From: a virus
Strand: one strand, 5' to 3'
DNA: 34,380 nucleotides
Virus record (IMG/VR): IMGVR_UViG_3300025117_001653
Location: 1 to 34,380 of that record
Shown piece after piece: positions 15,289 to 24,311 of the stretch (its first letter is position 1; each line of letters starts with the position of its first letter). Made by a program: the position numbers and the translations under genes. Below the pieces are notes generated by a model. That model saw nothing but the letters and a program-made list of their open reading frames with translations. It was not told the origin of the DNA and did not search any database.

Positions 15289-16800
15289 TCAGTATTCGCT
15301 CCGGGATGTGCTGGGATCGTGATAGGCGCCGGCGAACTGATCCGAGGCCAGATTGCCGAACCGGACGCGGTCGGCGTCGAAGGCCAGCTTGATCGTGGCG
15401 ATGGGGCCGTGGCGCTGTTTGCCGATGATGACCTCGGCCTGGTTCTCCAGCCGGGTCAGGTCTTCCTGCCATTGCAGGTGTTCGGGCGTGCCTTCCTTGG
15501 GCTCGGCCCGGCTCAGGTAATAGGCCTCGCGATAGACGAACATGACGCAGTCGGCGTCCTGTTCGATGGAGCCGGATTCTCTCAGGTCCGACAGCTGGGG
15601 CCGCTTGTCCTCGCGCTGCTCGACCTGGCGCGACAGCTGCGACAGGGCGAGGATCGGCACGCTCAGTTCCTTGGCCAGGGCCTTCAGGGCGCCGGTGATC
15701 TCGCTGACCTGTTCCACCCGATTGGCGTCGCGCCGGCCGGTCGAGGCCGTGGCCAGCTGCAGATAGTCGACGATGATCAGATCCAGCCCGTGCTGCCGCT
15801 TCTCGCGCCGCGCCCGGGCCGCCAGCTTGGCGATGGGCAGGCCGCCGGTGGCGTCGATGGCCAGGGGCGCCTGGGCGATCTCTATGGCCGCGTCGCGCAG
15901 CCGGGCGTATTGCGACGCGTCGATGTCGCCCTTGCGCAGCTTGTCGGACGACACGCCCGCCGCATCCGACAGGATCCGCATCGCCAGCTGTTCGGCGCTC
16001 ATCTCCAGCGAAAAGAACAGAACCCGGCCGCCGGACACGGTGCGAGCCCCGCCCGGCGCGTCCGGATCGGCCGTATATTCCCAGGCGCGGGCGACGTTGA
16101 AGGCGATATTGGTCGCCAGGGCCGTCTTGCCCATGGACGGTCGGCCGGCCAGGATCAGCAGGTCCGACGGGTGCAAGCCTCCCAGGCTTCGATCCAGATC
16201 GGTCAGGCCCGTGGCCAGCCCGGCCAGCTTGCCGTCCCGCTCATAGGCGGCGGCGGCCATCTCGACCGCGCCCGACAAGGCCTGACCGAAGCGGACCACG
16301 CCCTGGCCGTTCGTCCGTCCGGCCTCCATGATCCGGAAGATCTCGCTCTCGGCCGCCTCGGCCACGGCGCGCACGTCCTGGTCGGGGTCGTGCGCCTCGG
16401 TCTTCAGGCCGTCGCCGATGCGGATCAGGGCGCGGCGGCGCGCCTGTTCGATCACCGACCGGGCGTAGTCGGACGCCGTCGCGGCCGGGGGCGCGTGATC
16501 GACCAGGTCCGCCAGATAGCGCAGGCCGCCGTACTGGTCGAAGGCGGGGTCCAGCTTCAGCCGGTCCGTCATCAGGGTCGGGTCGGCCAGCATCCCCTGA
16601 CGGATCGAGGCCTCGATCCCCGCCCACAGGCGCGCGTGATAGGGCTCGTGGAAATGCTCGGCCGAAAGCACGTCGGGCAGACGTTCGAACACGGCGTTGT
16701 CGAACAGGACGCAGCCCAGCAAGGCCTGTTCGGCCTCCAGATTGGCGGGCAAGGCCTGGGCCGGAGCCGAGGTCTGCGCGTTCGCGGCGGGCGGGATCAT
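15289..16800 (-). CDS. dnaB: Replicative DNA helicase DnaB
   Basis: A 503-residue hexameric helicase. The N-terminal domain (about 20-160: NLEAEQALLGCVLFDNAVFE) is the DnaB_N fold. The RecA-like domain has Walker A GRPSMGKTA (219-227), FSLEMS (263-268), Walker B LIIVDYLQL (341-349), and DLRESGSIEQDAD (405-417). It loads at the phage origin with the adjacent replication protein and unwinds the fork. The ATG at 16800 overlaps the nuclease stop (ATGA); an alternative GTG lies 6 bases upstream. Length fits the family. Confidence 0.95.
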   Translation of the reverse strand: MIPPAANAQTSAPAQALPANLEAEQALLGCVLFDNAVFERLPDVLSAEHFHEPYHARLWAGIEASIRQGMLADPTLMTDRLKLDPAFDQYGGLRYLADLVDHAPPAATASDYARSVIEQARRRALIRIGDGLKTEAHDPDQDVRAVAEAAESEIFRIMEAGRTNGQGVVRFGQALSGAVEMAAAAYERDGKLAGLATGLTDLDRSLGGLHPSDLLILAGRPSMGKTALATNIAFNVARAWEYTADPDAPGGARTVSGGRVLFFSLEMSAEQLAMRILSDAAGVSSDKLRKGDIDASQYARLRDAAIEIAQAPLAIDATGGLPIAKLAARARREKRQHGLDLIIVDYLQLATASTGRRDANRVEQVSEITGALKALAKELSVPILALSQLSRQVEQREDKRPQLSDLRESGSIEQDADCVMFVYREAYYLSRAEPKEGTPEHLQWQEDLTRLENQAEVIIGKQRHGPIATIKLAFDADRVRFGNLASDQFAGAYHDPSTSRSEY

Positions 16801-17198
16801 TCGCACGACCGCCCGCGCAGGGGCACGCCCCAGGCCTTCAGGGCGCCCTCGACCTCCGCCAGGCTGCGGCAGATCAGATAGGGCGCGCCCAGGGCCCGCA
16901 CGTCCTCCTCGAAGGCCGACTGTTCGGCGCTCTGGCGGCCGTTCTCCGGCGCCTTCAGTTCGATGAAGCCGACCCGGCCCTCGGGCAGGACGAAGACCAG
17001 ATCGGCCACGCCGGGCCGCACGCCCAGGGCCTTCAGCAGTTCCTGTTCAAACCGCTTGCGCGTCCCCCTCTGGTTCGGGACATGGAAGAAGACGGTCGCG
17101 GGCGACGCCACCCTCAGGAACTGCACCACCAGCTTTTGCAGAGCCTCTTCCGGCCGCTTCGCTGGCGCGCGGCGAGGTTTGACGGTCATGTCCATCAT
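16797..17198 (-). CDS. VRR-NUC domain nuclease
   Basis: A 133-residue single-domain nuclease of the VRR-NUC type. E18 in PEEALQKLVV, then NQRGTRKRF, GVRPGVADLVF with D66, and VGFIELKAP with E80 and K82, form the PD-(D/E)XK active site. Stand-alone phage VRR-NUC proteins are thought to resolve branched DNA. It is coupled by four-base overlaps to the gene before it and to dnaB after it, so it belongs to the replication/recombination set. Confidence 0.9.
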   Translation of the reverse strand: MMDMTVKPRRAPAKRPEEALQKLVVQFLRVASPATVFFHVPNQRGTRKRFEQELLKALGVRPGVADLVFVLPEGRVGFIELKAPENGRQSAEQSAFEEDVRALGAPYLICRSLAEVEGALKAWGVPLRGRSCE

Positions 17199-17464
17199 GA
17201 CGCCGTCCCCGAGCGGGAGGCCCAGCCGTCGCCGTTGGGGCCAATATGGCGAACCCGTACACGGCCCAGCATATAAACCCGCTCGATCAGACGAACGAAA
17301 ACGAACGCCGCCGCCGGCCCGTGGCGCGCGCTGATCGCGCGGCGTGCGTCACGGACGGCGTAAAAATCGGGCGCATCGACCCAGGCCAGGGCCAGGTCGT
17401 AGTCGATCCCGGCTTCGTTGGCGCAGGCCCGGACCGGATAACTGGAGATGAACGAGGGCTTCAT
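17195..17464 (-). CDS. Small protein of unknown function
   Basis: The 89-residue product starts MKPSFISSYPVRACANEAGI at an ATG overlapping the previous stop as ATGA; upstream in-frame sequence is a shadow of the neighbour. Mixed helical sequence with AVRDARRAISARHGPAAAFV and a basic VRVRHIGPNGDGW end. No motif recognised. Genes of this size commonly sit beside VRR-NUC in alphaproteobacterial phages, but a role cannot be read from sequence. Confidence 0.65.
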   Translation of the reverse strand: MKPSFISSYPVRACANEAGIDYDLALAWVDAPDFYAVRDARRAISARHGPAAAFVFVRLIERVYMLGRVRVRHIGPNGDGWASRSGTAS

Positions 17465-17796
17465 GCCGCGACCCTCCAGAGGTGGCAGCGGTCTTCGATT
17501 TCCTTGAACGGAGGCTCGGTCTCCTCCTCCGTCCAGGGAAGCCAAGTCCGGGCCATAGCGACGCAGCACGCCCAGCACCACCGCCAGGACATAAGATCGC
17601 CGTCGAATCTGTCGCACCGGTAGCGATGGCGCTCGCCCATTCCGATAGGGCCGCCGCAGAAATGGCACTCTGGATGCGGTTTTCGGGCCGTCACCATCTT
17701 GTCGACGAAGGTCTTGTCGTCCGAACCGCCGAAGTCACCGGCGAAGGGATCGTAGGCGATCACGTCCGCCTCGAACTCTGCGAAGATGTCCATCAT
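17461..17796 (-). CDS. Small Cys-rich (zinc-ribbon-like) protein
   Basis: A 111-residue protein starting MMDIFAEFEADVIAYDPFAG; its first ATG overlaps the methyltransferase stop (ATGA). The acidic N-terminus is followed by CHFCGGPIGMGERHRYRC and, further on, WCWACC, which together could bind zinc. It may be an adaptor for the large helicase-methyltransferase encoded just upstream. Function is not recognised. Confidence 0.7.
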   Translation of the reverse strand: MMDIFAEFEADVIAYDPFAGDFGGSDDKTFVDKMVTARKPHPECHFCGGPIGMGERHRYRCDRFDGDLMSWRWCWACCVAMARTWLPWTEEETEPPFKEIEDRCHLWRVAA

Positions 17797-20354
17797 GCCG
17801 CGACCCTCGGCTCGTCCAGCAGGTCGAACAGGCTGGGCACCGCCTTCTCGCGCGCCGCCGCCTCCACATAGGCGACGCCGTCCAGGAAATAGCCGGGGTT
17901 CAGTTCGATCCCGGCGCCGCGCCGGTTCAGCTTCAGGGCGCGGAAGGGTACGGTCATCAGCCCGCCGAACGGATCCAGCACCAGTTCGCCCGGCTGGCTG
18001 AACTGGACGATCAGCCGGTCGACGATGTCGAAGGGCAGGGGGCACAGGTGTTTCTCCGCCCCCTTGGCGGACTGGGCCGTGTTCAGGCTCAGCATCTGGG
18101 CCACGTCGGTCCAGATGTCGGGATGCCACGACTGGGGCGGCAGCAACATGAAGGTGGGCGGCAGCTGGCCCACGGCCTCCAGCGTCTCGCCGATGCGGAC
18201 GTGGTGGGCGTAGTCATAGACCTCATGGGCGCTGAAATCGCGGAAGGTGCGATAGACGACGTCCGCCGGCAGGCCCAGCAGCTCCTCGCCCGTCACCAGC
18301 CGGTCGCCGCTCGAGCGCTGATAGCCATGGGCGTCCAGCTGCCAGCGGGCGCGGGTGTAATCGGCCTTGTCCTTGACCACCGGATCGTCGGCGTAACCGT
18401 TCGAGGCGTCCGACGGGGGCTTTCTGAACCGCAGGACGTATTCCGGCAGGCCGACGCCCATCCGCGTCCCGTCCTTGCACTGTTCCGACCAGCCCAGCCG
18501 ATAGGTCTGGTTGTTCTCCCGCACCACGTCGGTGACGTTGGTCGTCTGGCCCAGATAGGCGAAGCCGGCCTCGCGGAAGACGCGGCGGCAGTCGTCGCCG
18601 AACGGATAGACCGTCTGGAAGCCCAGGCCGGTCATGCCGCCGGGCACGATCCGGTCCTTGATGTGGATACAGGCCACCCGGCCGGGTTTCAGCACCCGGA
18701 ACAGCTCGGCCGTCAGGAACCGCATCTGGTCCCAGAAATGGGCGTTGTCGTCGGTATGGCCGAAGTCGTTGTAGCTCGGCGTATATTCGTACTGGGTCGA
18801 GAAGGGGATGGAGGTGACGATCAGGTCGACCGTGTCTTCCTCCCAGGTCCGCAGCTCCATCACGCAGTCGTTGTTGACCAGGCGGTGATGTTCGCCGGTC
18901 ACCTCGATCCGCTCGGCGGGGTCGAACAGGGCCCGCGTCAGTTCGCCGGCGAAGGCGGCCTGGGACAGGCCATAAGTCTTGATGATCTCGCGCATCTTTT
19001 CCATCATTTCGTTGTGCTGGGCCCACTTGCGCTGAAGGGTCCGCAGAACCTCGCGCTCGCTCTCCGCATGGATGATGTGGATCTCGACCTGCCGGGTCTG
19101 GAGAAAGCGGAAGATCCGGTGACAGGCCTGGATGAAGTCGTTGAACTTGAAGCCGATGCCGACGAAGATCGCCTTGTGGCAGTGGCGCTGGAAGTTGCAG
19201 CCCGAGCCCGCGATCACCGGCTTGGCCGCCAGATGCTGGAAAGCCCCGTCGCTGAACCCGATGATCGTCTCTTCCCGCTCGACCAGATCCTGACTGCCGT
19301 AGACGGACCGGACGCCCGGCACGGCGGCCTCGATGGCGGCCCGCTCGGCCTCCAGGTCGTGCCACAGCAGGAAGTGATCGTCCGGGGCCGCCGCCAGGAT
19401 CTCGCCCATCTTGGCGATCCGGGCGTCCAGGGTGTCGCGCTTCTCCCGCGCCGCGTCGACGACCCCGTGGGTGGCCTCGCGGAACAGGCGGACCTGACCC
19501 CATTTCTCGGTCCCGGCGCCCTCGGCCAGATCGACCTGGACCTCGTGATAGACCACCTTCAGCGGCGGCAGATCATAGCCCTCGTCCGAAAAACCCAGGT
19601 CGCTGGGGCGCTGCACGAACAGGCCCCAGGAGGCGATCCACAGCCAGAACTCCCGTTCCTTGTGGGGGTGCAGCGTCAGCTGGTCGGCCTTCTCGCTGTT
19701 GCGGCGGAAGAACCGCGTCTTGGCCTGGCCCACGTCCATGACGTCCAGGAAGGCGGCATAGGCCAGAAGCTCGATATAGTCGTTCGGCGACGGGGTGGCG
19801 GTCGCCACATAGCGATAGGGCACGCCCCGGCCGGTGCGGTCGGCCGCGCCGTCGGCGCCGAACAGCCGCATGAACTCGCGGAAGGTCTTGGACCCGCCGA
19901 AGCCGCGCAGGCACGAGGCCTCGTCCAGGCTGACCACCGTAAAGGCAGCCGGGTCCAGCTTGCCGTCGCGGATCGTCTCATAGTTGGTCAGGTACAGACC
20001 CTCGGGGTCGGTCGCCTCCTCGATCCGGCGGATGAAGCGGATCGTCAGGCCCAGCATGGCCGCGTCCCGAACGAACTCCTGGCGCACCCCCAGCGGCGCG
20101 ACGATCAGGCCCATTCCGCCGGCGCGCACCCGGGTCAGGCGCACGGCCTCCAGCTGGATGATGCTCTTGCCCAGGCCGAAGGCGGCGAAACAGGCGCGGC
20201 GGCCGCCCGCCACCATCCAGCGCACGATGGCCCGCTGATGCGGCTTCAGCAGCGGATGGATCTCGCGCTCGTCGATCTCGAAACCGACGGCGGGCGGGGT
20301 GCAGGCCTTGGCGGCGATGAATGCCTGATAGGGGTCGTGAAAGGCCAGGCTCAT
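17793..20354 (-). CDS. Helicase-DNA methyltransferase fusion
   Basis: An 853-residue two-part enzyme. The N-terminal SF2/SNF2 part has AAFGLGKS (57-64, Walker A), LDEAS (143-147, motif II), TATP (185-188) and HRIFRFLQTR (412-421, motif VI). The C-terminal part is an amino-methyltransferase with the catalytic box TSIPF (514-518) before the SAM-binding box LDPFGG (793-798) and GIELN (815-819), the beta-class order used by N6-adenine or N4-cytosine enzymes. No nuclease domain is seen, so it looks like an orphan, possibly protecting phage DNA or altering methylation. The box reads SIPF where most enzymes have a PP pair. Starts 3 bp after the upstream stop. Confidence 0.87.
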   Translation of the reverse strand: MSLAFHDPYQAFIAAKACTPPAVGFEIDEREIHPLLKPHQRAIVRWMVAGGRRACFAAFGLGKSIIQLEAVRLTRVRAGGMGLIVAPLGVRQEFVRDAAMLGLTIRFIRRIEEATDPEGLYLTNYETIRDGKLDPAAFTVVSLDEASCLRGFGGSKTFREFMRLFGADGAADRTGRGVPYRYVATATPSPNDYIELLAYAAFLDVMDVGQAKTRFFRRNSEKADQLTLHPHKEREFWLWIASWGLFVQRPSDLGFSDEGYDLPPLKVVYHEVQVDLAEGAGTEKWGQVRLFREATHGVVDAAREKRDTLDARIAKMGEILAAAPDDHFLLWHDLEAERAAIEAAVPGVRSVYGSQDLVEREETIIGFSDGAFQHLAAKPVIAGSGCNFQRHCHKAIFVGIGFKFNDFIQACHRIFRFLQTRQVEIHIIHAESEREVLRTLQRKWAQHNEMMEKMREIIKTYGLSQAAFAGELTRALFDPAERIEVTGEHHRLVNNDCVMELRTWEEDTVDLIVTSIPFSTQYEYTPSYNDFGHTDDNAHFWDQMRFLTAELFRVLKPGRVACIHIKDRIVPGGMTGLGFQTVYPFGDDCRRVFREAGFAYLGQTTNVTDVVRENNQTYRLGWSEQCKDGTRMGVGLPEYVLRFRKPPSDASNGYADDPVVKDKADYTRARWQLDAHGYQRSSGDRLVTGEELLGLPADVVYRTFRDFSAHEVYDYAHHVRIGETLEAVGQLPPTFMLLPPQSWHPDIWTDVAQMLSLNTAQSAKGAEKHLCPLPFDIVDRLIVQFSQPGELVLDPFGGLMTVPFRALKLNRRGAGIELNPGYFLDGVAYVEAAAREKAVPSLFDLLDEPRVAA

Positions 20355-20357
20355 GCT

Positions 20358-21413
20358 CTAGGCGTCCTTCAGTTCGGCCGCCCCGGCGGGACGGGCCATG
20401 CGGGGGGTGTCGGAAACGGGCGCGGGCGCATGGGCCGCCAGTCGGGCGCGGCCGGCCGGGCCAACCGACAGCCAGGCGTGGCGTCCGCAATAGGGGCCGC
20501 AGCCGGGGGCTTCGACCGTGCGGGCGTTGCAGACCATGTGATCGCGGGACCCCTCGACGGTCACGGGCCAGCGGCACCCGGACTTGTGGTCGATCAGGCG
20601 CGCCGGCGTCGTGCCGGGCAGGGGCGCCCAGGCGGGATGCGAACGGGGAAAGGGCTCGACCGGTTCGGACGTCGCCGCCGCGGCGAAAGCGGGGGACTCC
20701 GCCGGCCGGGGGGCCGAAGCCGCCGGTTCGACGGCCTTGCGTGGGCGGCCGCGGCGTGTCGCCTGTCCTGGTCCGGTCGGGCCGCCCGTCCCGGCACCCG
20801 TCTTGGGAGCCGCCTTGGGGGCCGCGCCGACCTTGCGGGGCCGACCGCCCCGGTTCGGTCCGGGCGCGACTTCAGGAAAGACCTCGCCGGTCTCGCGCGC
20901 GACCCGAGCGAACAGGGCCTTGGTCGCCGTCAGGCTCAGACCCTCGCGCTTGGCGATCGCGCGCGGGCCCTCGCCGGACCGCCGCGCCTTCAGCATCCGC
21001 GTCTCGCGGGCCAGGTCGCGACGGGGATCGACATAGTCGGGGTCGCCGCGTCGACGCCGGGCCGAGACCGTCAGGGGCGCATCGGCCGAGGGCGACGCGG
21101 CGGCGCGGGCCAGATCCGCCCGCACCCGCGCCAGGGCCTCGCAATAGACGCCCCGGCCGACCAGGCCGGAAGGCGACATCTGCACCACATGCACCCCCAG
21201 CAGCTTGGCGCACTGGATGGCCGGCCGGTCCGTCGGGTGGATCAGGGCCGCGGCCGCCAGCAGCCGCACCCGGCCCCGGCCGTCGCGGACCGGCGCGAAG
21301 ACCGTCTGCGGGTCGAACCCGTATTCGGCGGCGGCGGCGACCACCGCGCGCGCCACCATCCCTGCCGTCAGCGGGCCCGGAACCAGGTCGGAAGTCGCGG
21401 CGGGGGCGGTCAC
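20358..21413 (-). CDS. AT-hook protein with GcrA-like zinc domain
   Basis: The GTG start at 21413 overlaps the previous stop as GTGA, giving 351 residues. Residues about 10-100 are helical with a weak resemblance to the DnaA C-terminal domain; about 145-175 form an HTH-like unit (RAIAKREGLSLTATKALFAR). Two AT-hooks follow, GGRPRK (189-194) and RGRPRK (221-226). The C-terminus has CRWPV (280-284), C295, and GPYCGRH (306-312), the CxWP...C...YCxxH pattern of GcrA. It is probably a DNA-binding regulator. The DnaA likeness is tentative; AT-hooks and Cys/His spacing are seen directly. Confidence 0.8.
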   Translation of the reverse strand: MTAPAATSDLVPGPLTAGMVARAVVAAAAEYGFDPQTVFAPVRDGRGRVRLLAAAALIHPTDRPAIQCAKLLGVHVVQMSPSGLVGRGVYCEALARVRADLARAAASPSADAPLTVSARRRRGDPDYVDPRRDLARETRMLKARRSGEGPRAIAKREGLSLTATKALFARVARETGEVFPEVAPGPNRGGRPRKVGAAPKAAPKTGAGTGGPTGPGQATRRGRPRKAVEPAASAPRPAESPAFAAAATSEPVEPFPRSHPAWAPLPGTTPARLIDHKSGCRWPVTVEGSRDHMVCNARTVEAPGCGPYCGRHAWLSVGPAGRARLAAHAPAPVSDTPRMARPAGAAELKDA

Positions 21414-21724
21414 GACCGGACCTCCGCCAGATTCTCCCACAGGGCGACGGCCAGCTGCACCACGCATCCGGTCTGGGCCTCGGGACAGACGGGCGACGCG
21501 AACGACACCTCGGCGACCAGCCGCTCATTGACCCGCCACACCCGCGCCGTGCGCAGGAAGGTCGCGCCCTTCTCGGACCACCGCCGCAGGAACATCTGCC
21601 CCGTGGCGTTGGCCGAATACAGCACCATCTCCACCGGCACGGCGAAGACCTCGGCCGGCCCCGACGGCGCCGGGATATTCAGAACCGGCGGCGCCGCCCC
21701 GGCCATTTCGGGTCCGCCGCGCAT
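21410..21724 (-). CDS. Small protein after the C5 methyltransferase, unknown
   Basis: A 104-residue protein (MRGGPEMAGAAPPVLNIPAP) whose ATG overlaps the methyltransferase stop by one base; an internal MAGAAP start is possible. The body is beta-rich (EVFAVPVEMVLYSANATG) with two cysteines near the end (SPVCPEAQTGCVVQ). No family recognised. It is coupled on both sides to DNA-modification and regulator genes. Confidence 0.7.
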   Translation of the reverse strand: MRGGPEMAGAAPPVLNIPAPSGPAEVFAVPVEMVLYSANATGQMFLRRWSEKGATFLRTARVWRVNERLVAEVSFASPVCPEAQTGCVVQLAVALWENLAEVRS

Positions 21725-23715
21725 CAGGCGGCCGCCTGCAGTCGGCGTGACAGCAACGGGTCGTTGGCGGCGATCAGGGCCGCCGCGGGGGGCGGGCTGA
21801 CGCTGTTGCCCGCCATCCGCGTCTGGGCCGTCTTGGTCAGGGCTCGGCCGTCCGCCGTGCGGTCGATCACATAATCGCCGGGGAAACCCTGCGCCCCATA
21901 CAGTTCGCGGGGCGTCAGCATCCGCATGCCGATGTCCGCGATCTGCCAGACCTCGTCGACGCCCTCGGCGTTCGGCACGATCACCAGGCCGAATCTCAAC
22001 CGGGCCTGGGCCGTCGCCAGAGGATCGGCGCGCTCCGCTTCGGTCGGGTCGCCGAAATGCTCGCGCAGGAAGGACAGCACCTCTGCGCGCCGTGAGCCGG
22101 GCTCGCCCTCCAGCGCTTCCAGCGACAGCTGAACCGACCGTTGATGGCTTCCTGCCGCCAGTATGGTGCTGACCGGGGCCGAGGCCTCATGGCCGACGAC
22201 GCCCGTATTGGCCCGTTCCATGAAGGCGGCGACAGGCGCGTGACGGTCCTTTGTGACCACCGTCGGCATTGGCGCGTCGATCCGACCGCCATCGCCTGTG
22301 CCGTAGTAGCTGGTCAGACAGGCGGCGGCGACATAGCTTTTGCCGCCCGCGCCATCGGTCATCACCGTAGGGTGGGGCTCGGCCATGTCCCGTCCGACGG
22401 CCGTTCCGAACTGACGGCCCAGCACGGCCGTCACCAGCCCGTGACGGGGTGCGCCCGCCATGGCGGTATGCAGCGGGTCGGACGGATCGGTCCCGACCGA
22501 GTTCTCGCTGAACTTGGTGATATGGGCCAGCACCGGCGCCAGAGGCACGCCGCAGCCGGGGCGCTTGACGTAGGAATTGGCCGTCACGGTCGGCAGGGGC
22601 TCGCCCGCATCCGCGCCGGTGCTCTCGGCCCGGAACTTCGTGATATGCGCGGCGGCGAGATTGAAACCACCCGCGCCGGAACTCGTGACAGTGCGCGCAG
22701 GATCCTCCGCCGACCAGGCCCGCAAACCGGCGCCCGGACGATCATCCCCATAGGCCGATCCGACCAACGTCGGCGCAACCACGCCCAGCTCGCCCCGGTT
22801 CGCGGCCGTGATCGTCTTGAACGGCTCGGCCACGTCGTGGTTCGGCCGCTCGCCCGCATGGGTCACGGGCACGATGAAGGGCGACTTCGCCTCTATGACG
22901 AACTTCTTGATCCCCTTGGCGATCCGCTTCTGGGTCTTTGGCGCCAGGGCCTTCTTCCGGCCGAAGATCGACGGGCAGGGCAGGTTCCAGTCGATGATCT
23001 CCGCCGCCGCACGCCACGGCTTCATCGGCGCGTCGAACAGGCTGGGGGCCTTCAGCTTGGCGCGCGACGCATGGGTCTTTTCGGGCCAGACGATGGGCCG
23101 GCCGTCTCGGCGCGCGACCAGGAACAGCCGCTTGCGCGTGGTCGGCGCCCCATAGTCGGCGGCGACCAGCTCCCGCCACTCGACGGCGTACCCCAGGGCT
23201 TCCAGCTGGCTGACCCAGGTGCGGAAGATCTCCCCGCGCTTTTCCTTGATCGGACGGTTGTCGTCGCCCAGCGGGCCCCAGTCCTGAAACTCCTCGACGT
23301 TCTCCAGGAAGATGCAGCGCGGCTTCACCTTGGACGCCCATTTCACGACGACCCAGGCCAGGGCGCGGATCTTCTTGTCGGCGGGCTTGCCGCCGCGCGC
23401 CTTCGAATGGTGGGTGCAGTCGGGCGAGGCCCACAGCAGGCCGACAGGCCGCAGATTGCCGTGCGCGTCGGAACAGGCCTCGACCGGATCGACCTCGAAC
23501 ACGTCGCAGCAGTAATGCTTTGTGCCCGGATGGTTCGCCGCGTGCAGGGCGACCGCGTTCGGATCGTGGTTCACCGCCACGTCCGGGTGGCGACCGGTGG
23601 CCAGCTTGATCGCGGTCGACGCCCCGCCGCCGCCGGCGAACAGGTCCACGATCATCTCGTCACGGCCCAGCCCGTCAGGCTGGACGGGCGATGTCAGGCT
23701 TTCGGCGGCGATCAT
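21724..23715 (-). CDS. C5-cytosine DNA methyltransferase with repeat-rich target region
   Basis: A 663-residue enzyme starting MIAAESLTSPVQPDGLGRDE at an ATG overlapping the gcrA stop (ATGA). Motif I is VDLFAGGGGAS (23-33); the catalytic loop is ASPDCTHHS with Cys100; motif VI is FLENVEEF (136-143); motif VIII is RKRLFLVARR (194-203); motifs IX-X are TPRELYGAQGFPGDY and QTRMAGNSVSPPP. Between VIII and IX, about 280-525 is filled by some seven imperfect 33-40-residue repeats (HITKF...G...EPLPTVT). It methylates the 5-carbon of cytosine in DNA; its target cannot be read. No partner nuclease is present, suggesting an orphan enzyme. Confidence 0.92.
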   Translation of the reverse strand: MIAAESLTSPVQPDGLGRDEMIVDLFAGGGGASTAIKLATGRHPDVAVNHDPNAVALHAANHPGTKHYCCDVFEVDPVEACSDAHGNLRPVGLLWASPDCTHHSKARGGKPADKKIRALAWVVVKWASKVKPRCIFLENVEEFQDWGPLGDDNRPIKEKRGEIFRTWVSQLEALGYAVEWRELVAADYGAPTTRKRLFLVARRDGRPIVWPEKTHASRAKLKAPSLFDAPMKPWRAAAEIIDWNLPCPSIFGRKKALAPKTQKRIAKGIKKFVIEAKSPFIVPVTHAGERPNHDVAEPFKTITAANRGELGVVAPTLVGSAYGDDRPGAGLRAWSAEDPARTVTSSGAGGFNLAAAHITKFRAESTGADAGEPLPTVTANSYVKRPGCGVPLAPVLAHITKFSENSVGTDPSDPLHTAMAGAPRHGLVTAVLGRQFGTAVGRDMAEPHPTVMTDGAGGKSYVAAACLTSYYGTGDGGRIDAPMPTVVTKDRHAPVAAFMERANTGVVGHEASAPVSTILAAGSHQRSVQLSLEALEGEPGSRRAEVLSFLREHFGDPTEAERADPLATAQARLRFGLVIVPNAEGVDEVWQIADIGMRMLTPRELYGAQGFPGDYVIDRTADGRALTKTAQTRMAGNSVSPPPAAALIAANDPLLSRRLQAAA

Positions 23716-24311
23716 GCCCAGGCTCCGGTGATGGAAGAGGTTCGACGCGGCAGGCGGGCCAGGCGTTCGATCCCGCCGCGGTGCGACTGGACCGTCACGG
23801 TGCGGTCGACGGCCGCCGTCTGATGACAGGCGCAGTAGGAGCGCCCGGCGCGAGGCCGGCCGCAGAAGCCGAAGTCCGGGCTCTTGGGATCGCCCACGGG
23901 CCATTTGCAGCCGTTCGGGGCCAGATCGCTGATCAGGCCCCGGTGCAGGGCGGTCAGGGCCAGGGCGGCCTTGACCTCGGCGCGGCGGGCGTGACGACGG
24001 TCCAGCGGCGACGGGACCGGGGGCTTGGGCGGCTGCGGCTTGGGCGCGGGCCTCCGTTCGGCCGTTCGGGTCGCCCGTTGGCGGCGCGGCGTCAGACTCT
24101 GGCCGTTGCGCTTGGGACGGTCGGGCAGGCCCAGCCGGTGCGCCTGGCTGATGCAGGCGTTCTTGCTGACGCCCAGCTTGATCCCGATGGCGCGGAAACA
24201 GGTGTCGGCCTGATGTTCGTCGACGATCACCGCCAGCCGCGCGGCGGGCCATCGGTCCGTCGCGAACTCGTCAAGGCGCGCCCGCAGACGCGAATAGTCA
24301 AACACGGCCAT
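23712..24311 (-). CDS. gcrA: GcrA family cell-cycle regulator
   Basis: A 199-residue GcrA homologue. The HTH region FRAIGIKLGVSKNACISQAH followed by RLGL (39-62) matches the GcrA DNA-binding domain, and the C-terminus has the family signature GCKWPVGDPKSPDFGFCG (134-151), then SYCACH (158-163) with Cys135, Cys150, Cys160 and His163. In Caulobacter GcrA works with sigma-70 at promoters carrying CcrM-methylated GANTC. It lies two genes into the leftward early operon and is coupled to the C5 methyltransferase. Slightly longer than the host protein (173 aa) owing to a Pro-rich linker and a basic C-terminal tail. A phage copy may redirect host RNA polymerase. Confidence 0.92.
   Translation of the reverse strand: MAVFDYSRLRARLDEFATDRWPAARLAVIVDEHQADTCFRAIGIKLGVSKNACISQAHRLGLPDRPKRNGQSLTPRRQRATRTAERRPAPKPQPPKPPVPSPLDRRHARRAEVKAALALTALHRGLISDLAPNGCKWPVGDPKSPDFGFCGRPRAGRSYCACHQTAAVDRTVTVQSHRGGIERLARLPRRTSSITGAWA

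Noticed and set aside
18048-21800. Plus-strand open frame of 1250 codons
   Set aside because: Antisense to the helicase-methyltransferase fusion and GcrA-like gene; composition and lack of motifs show it is a shadow.
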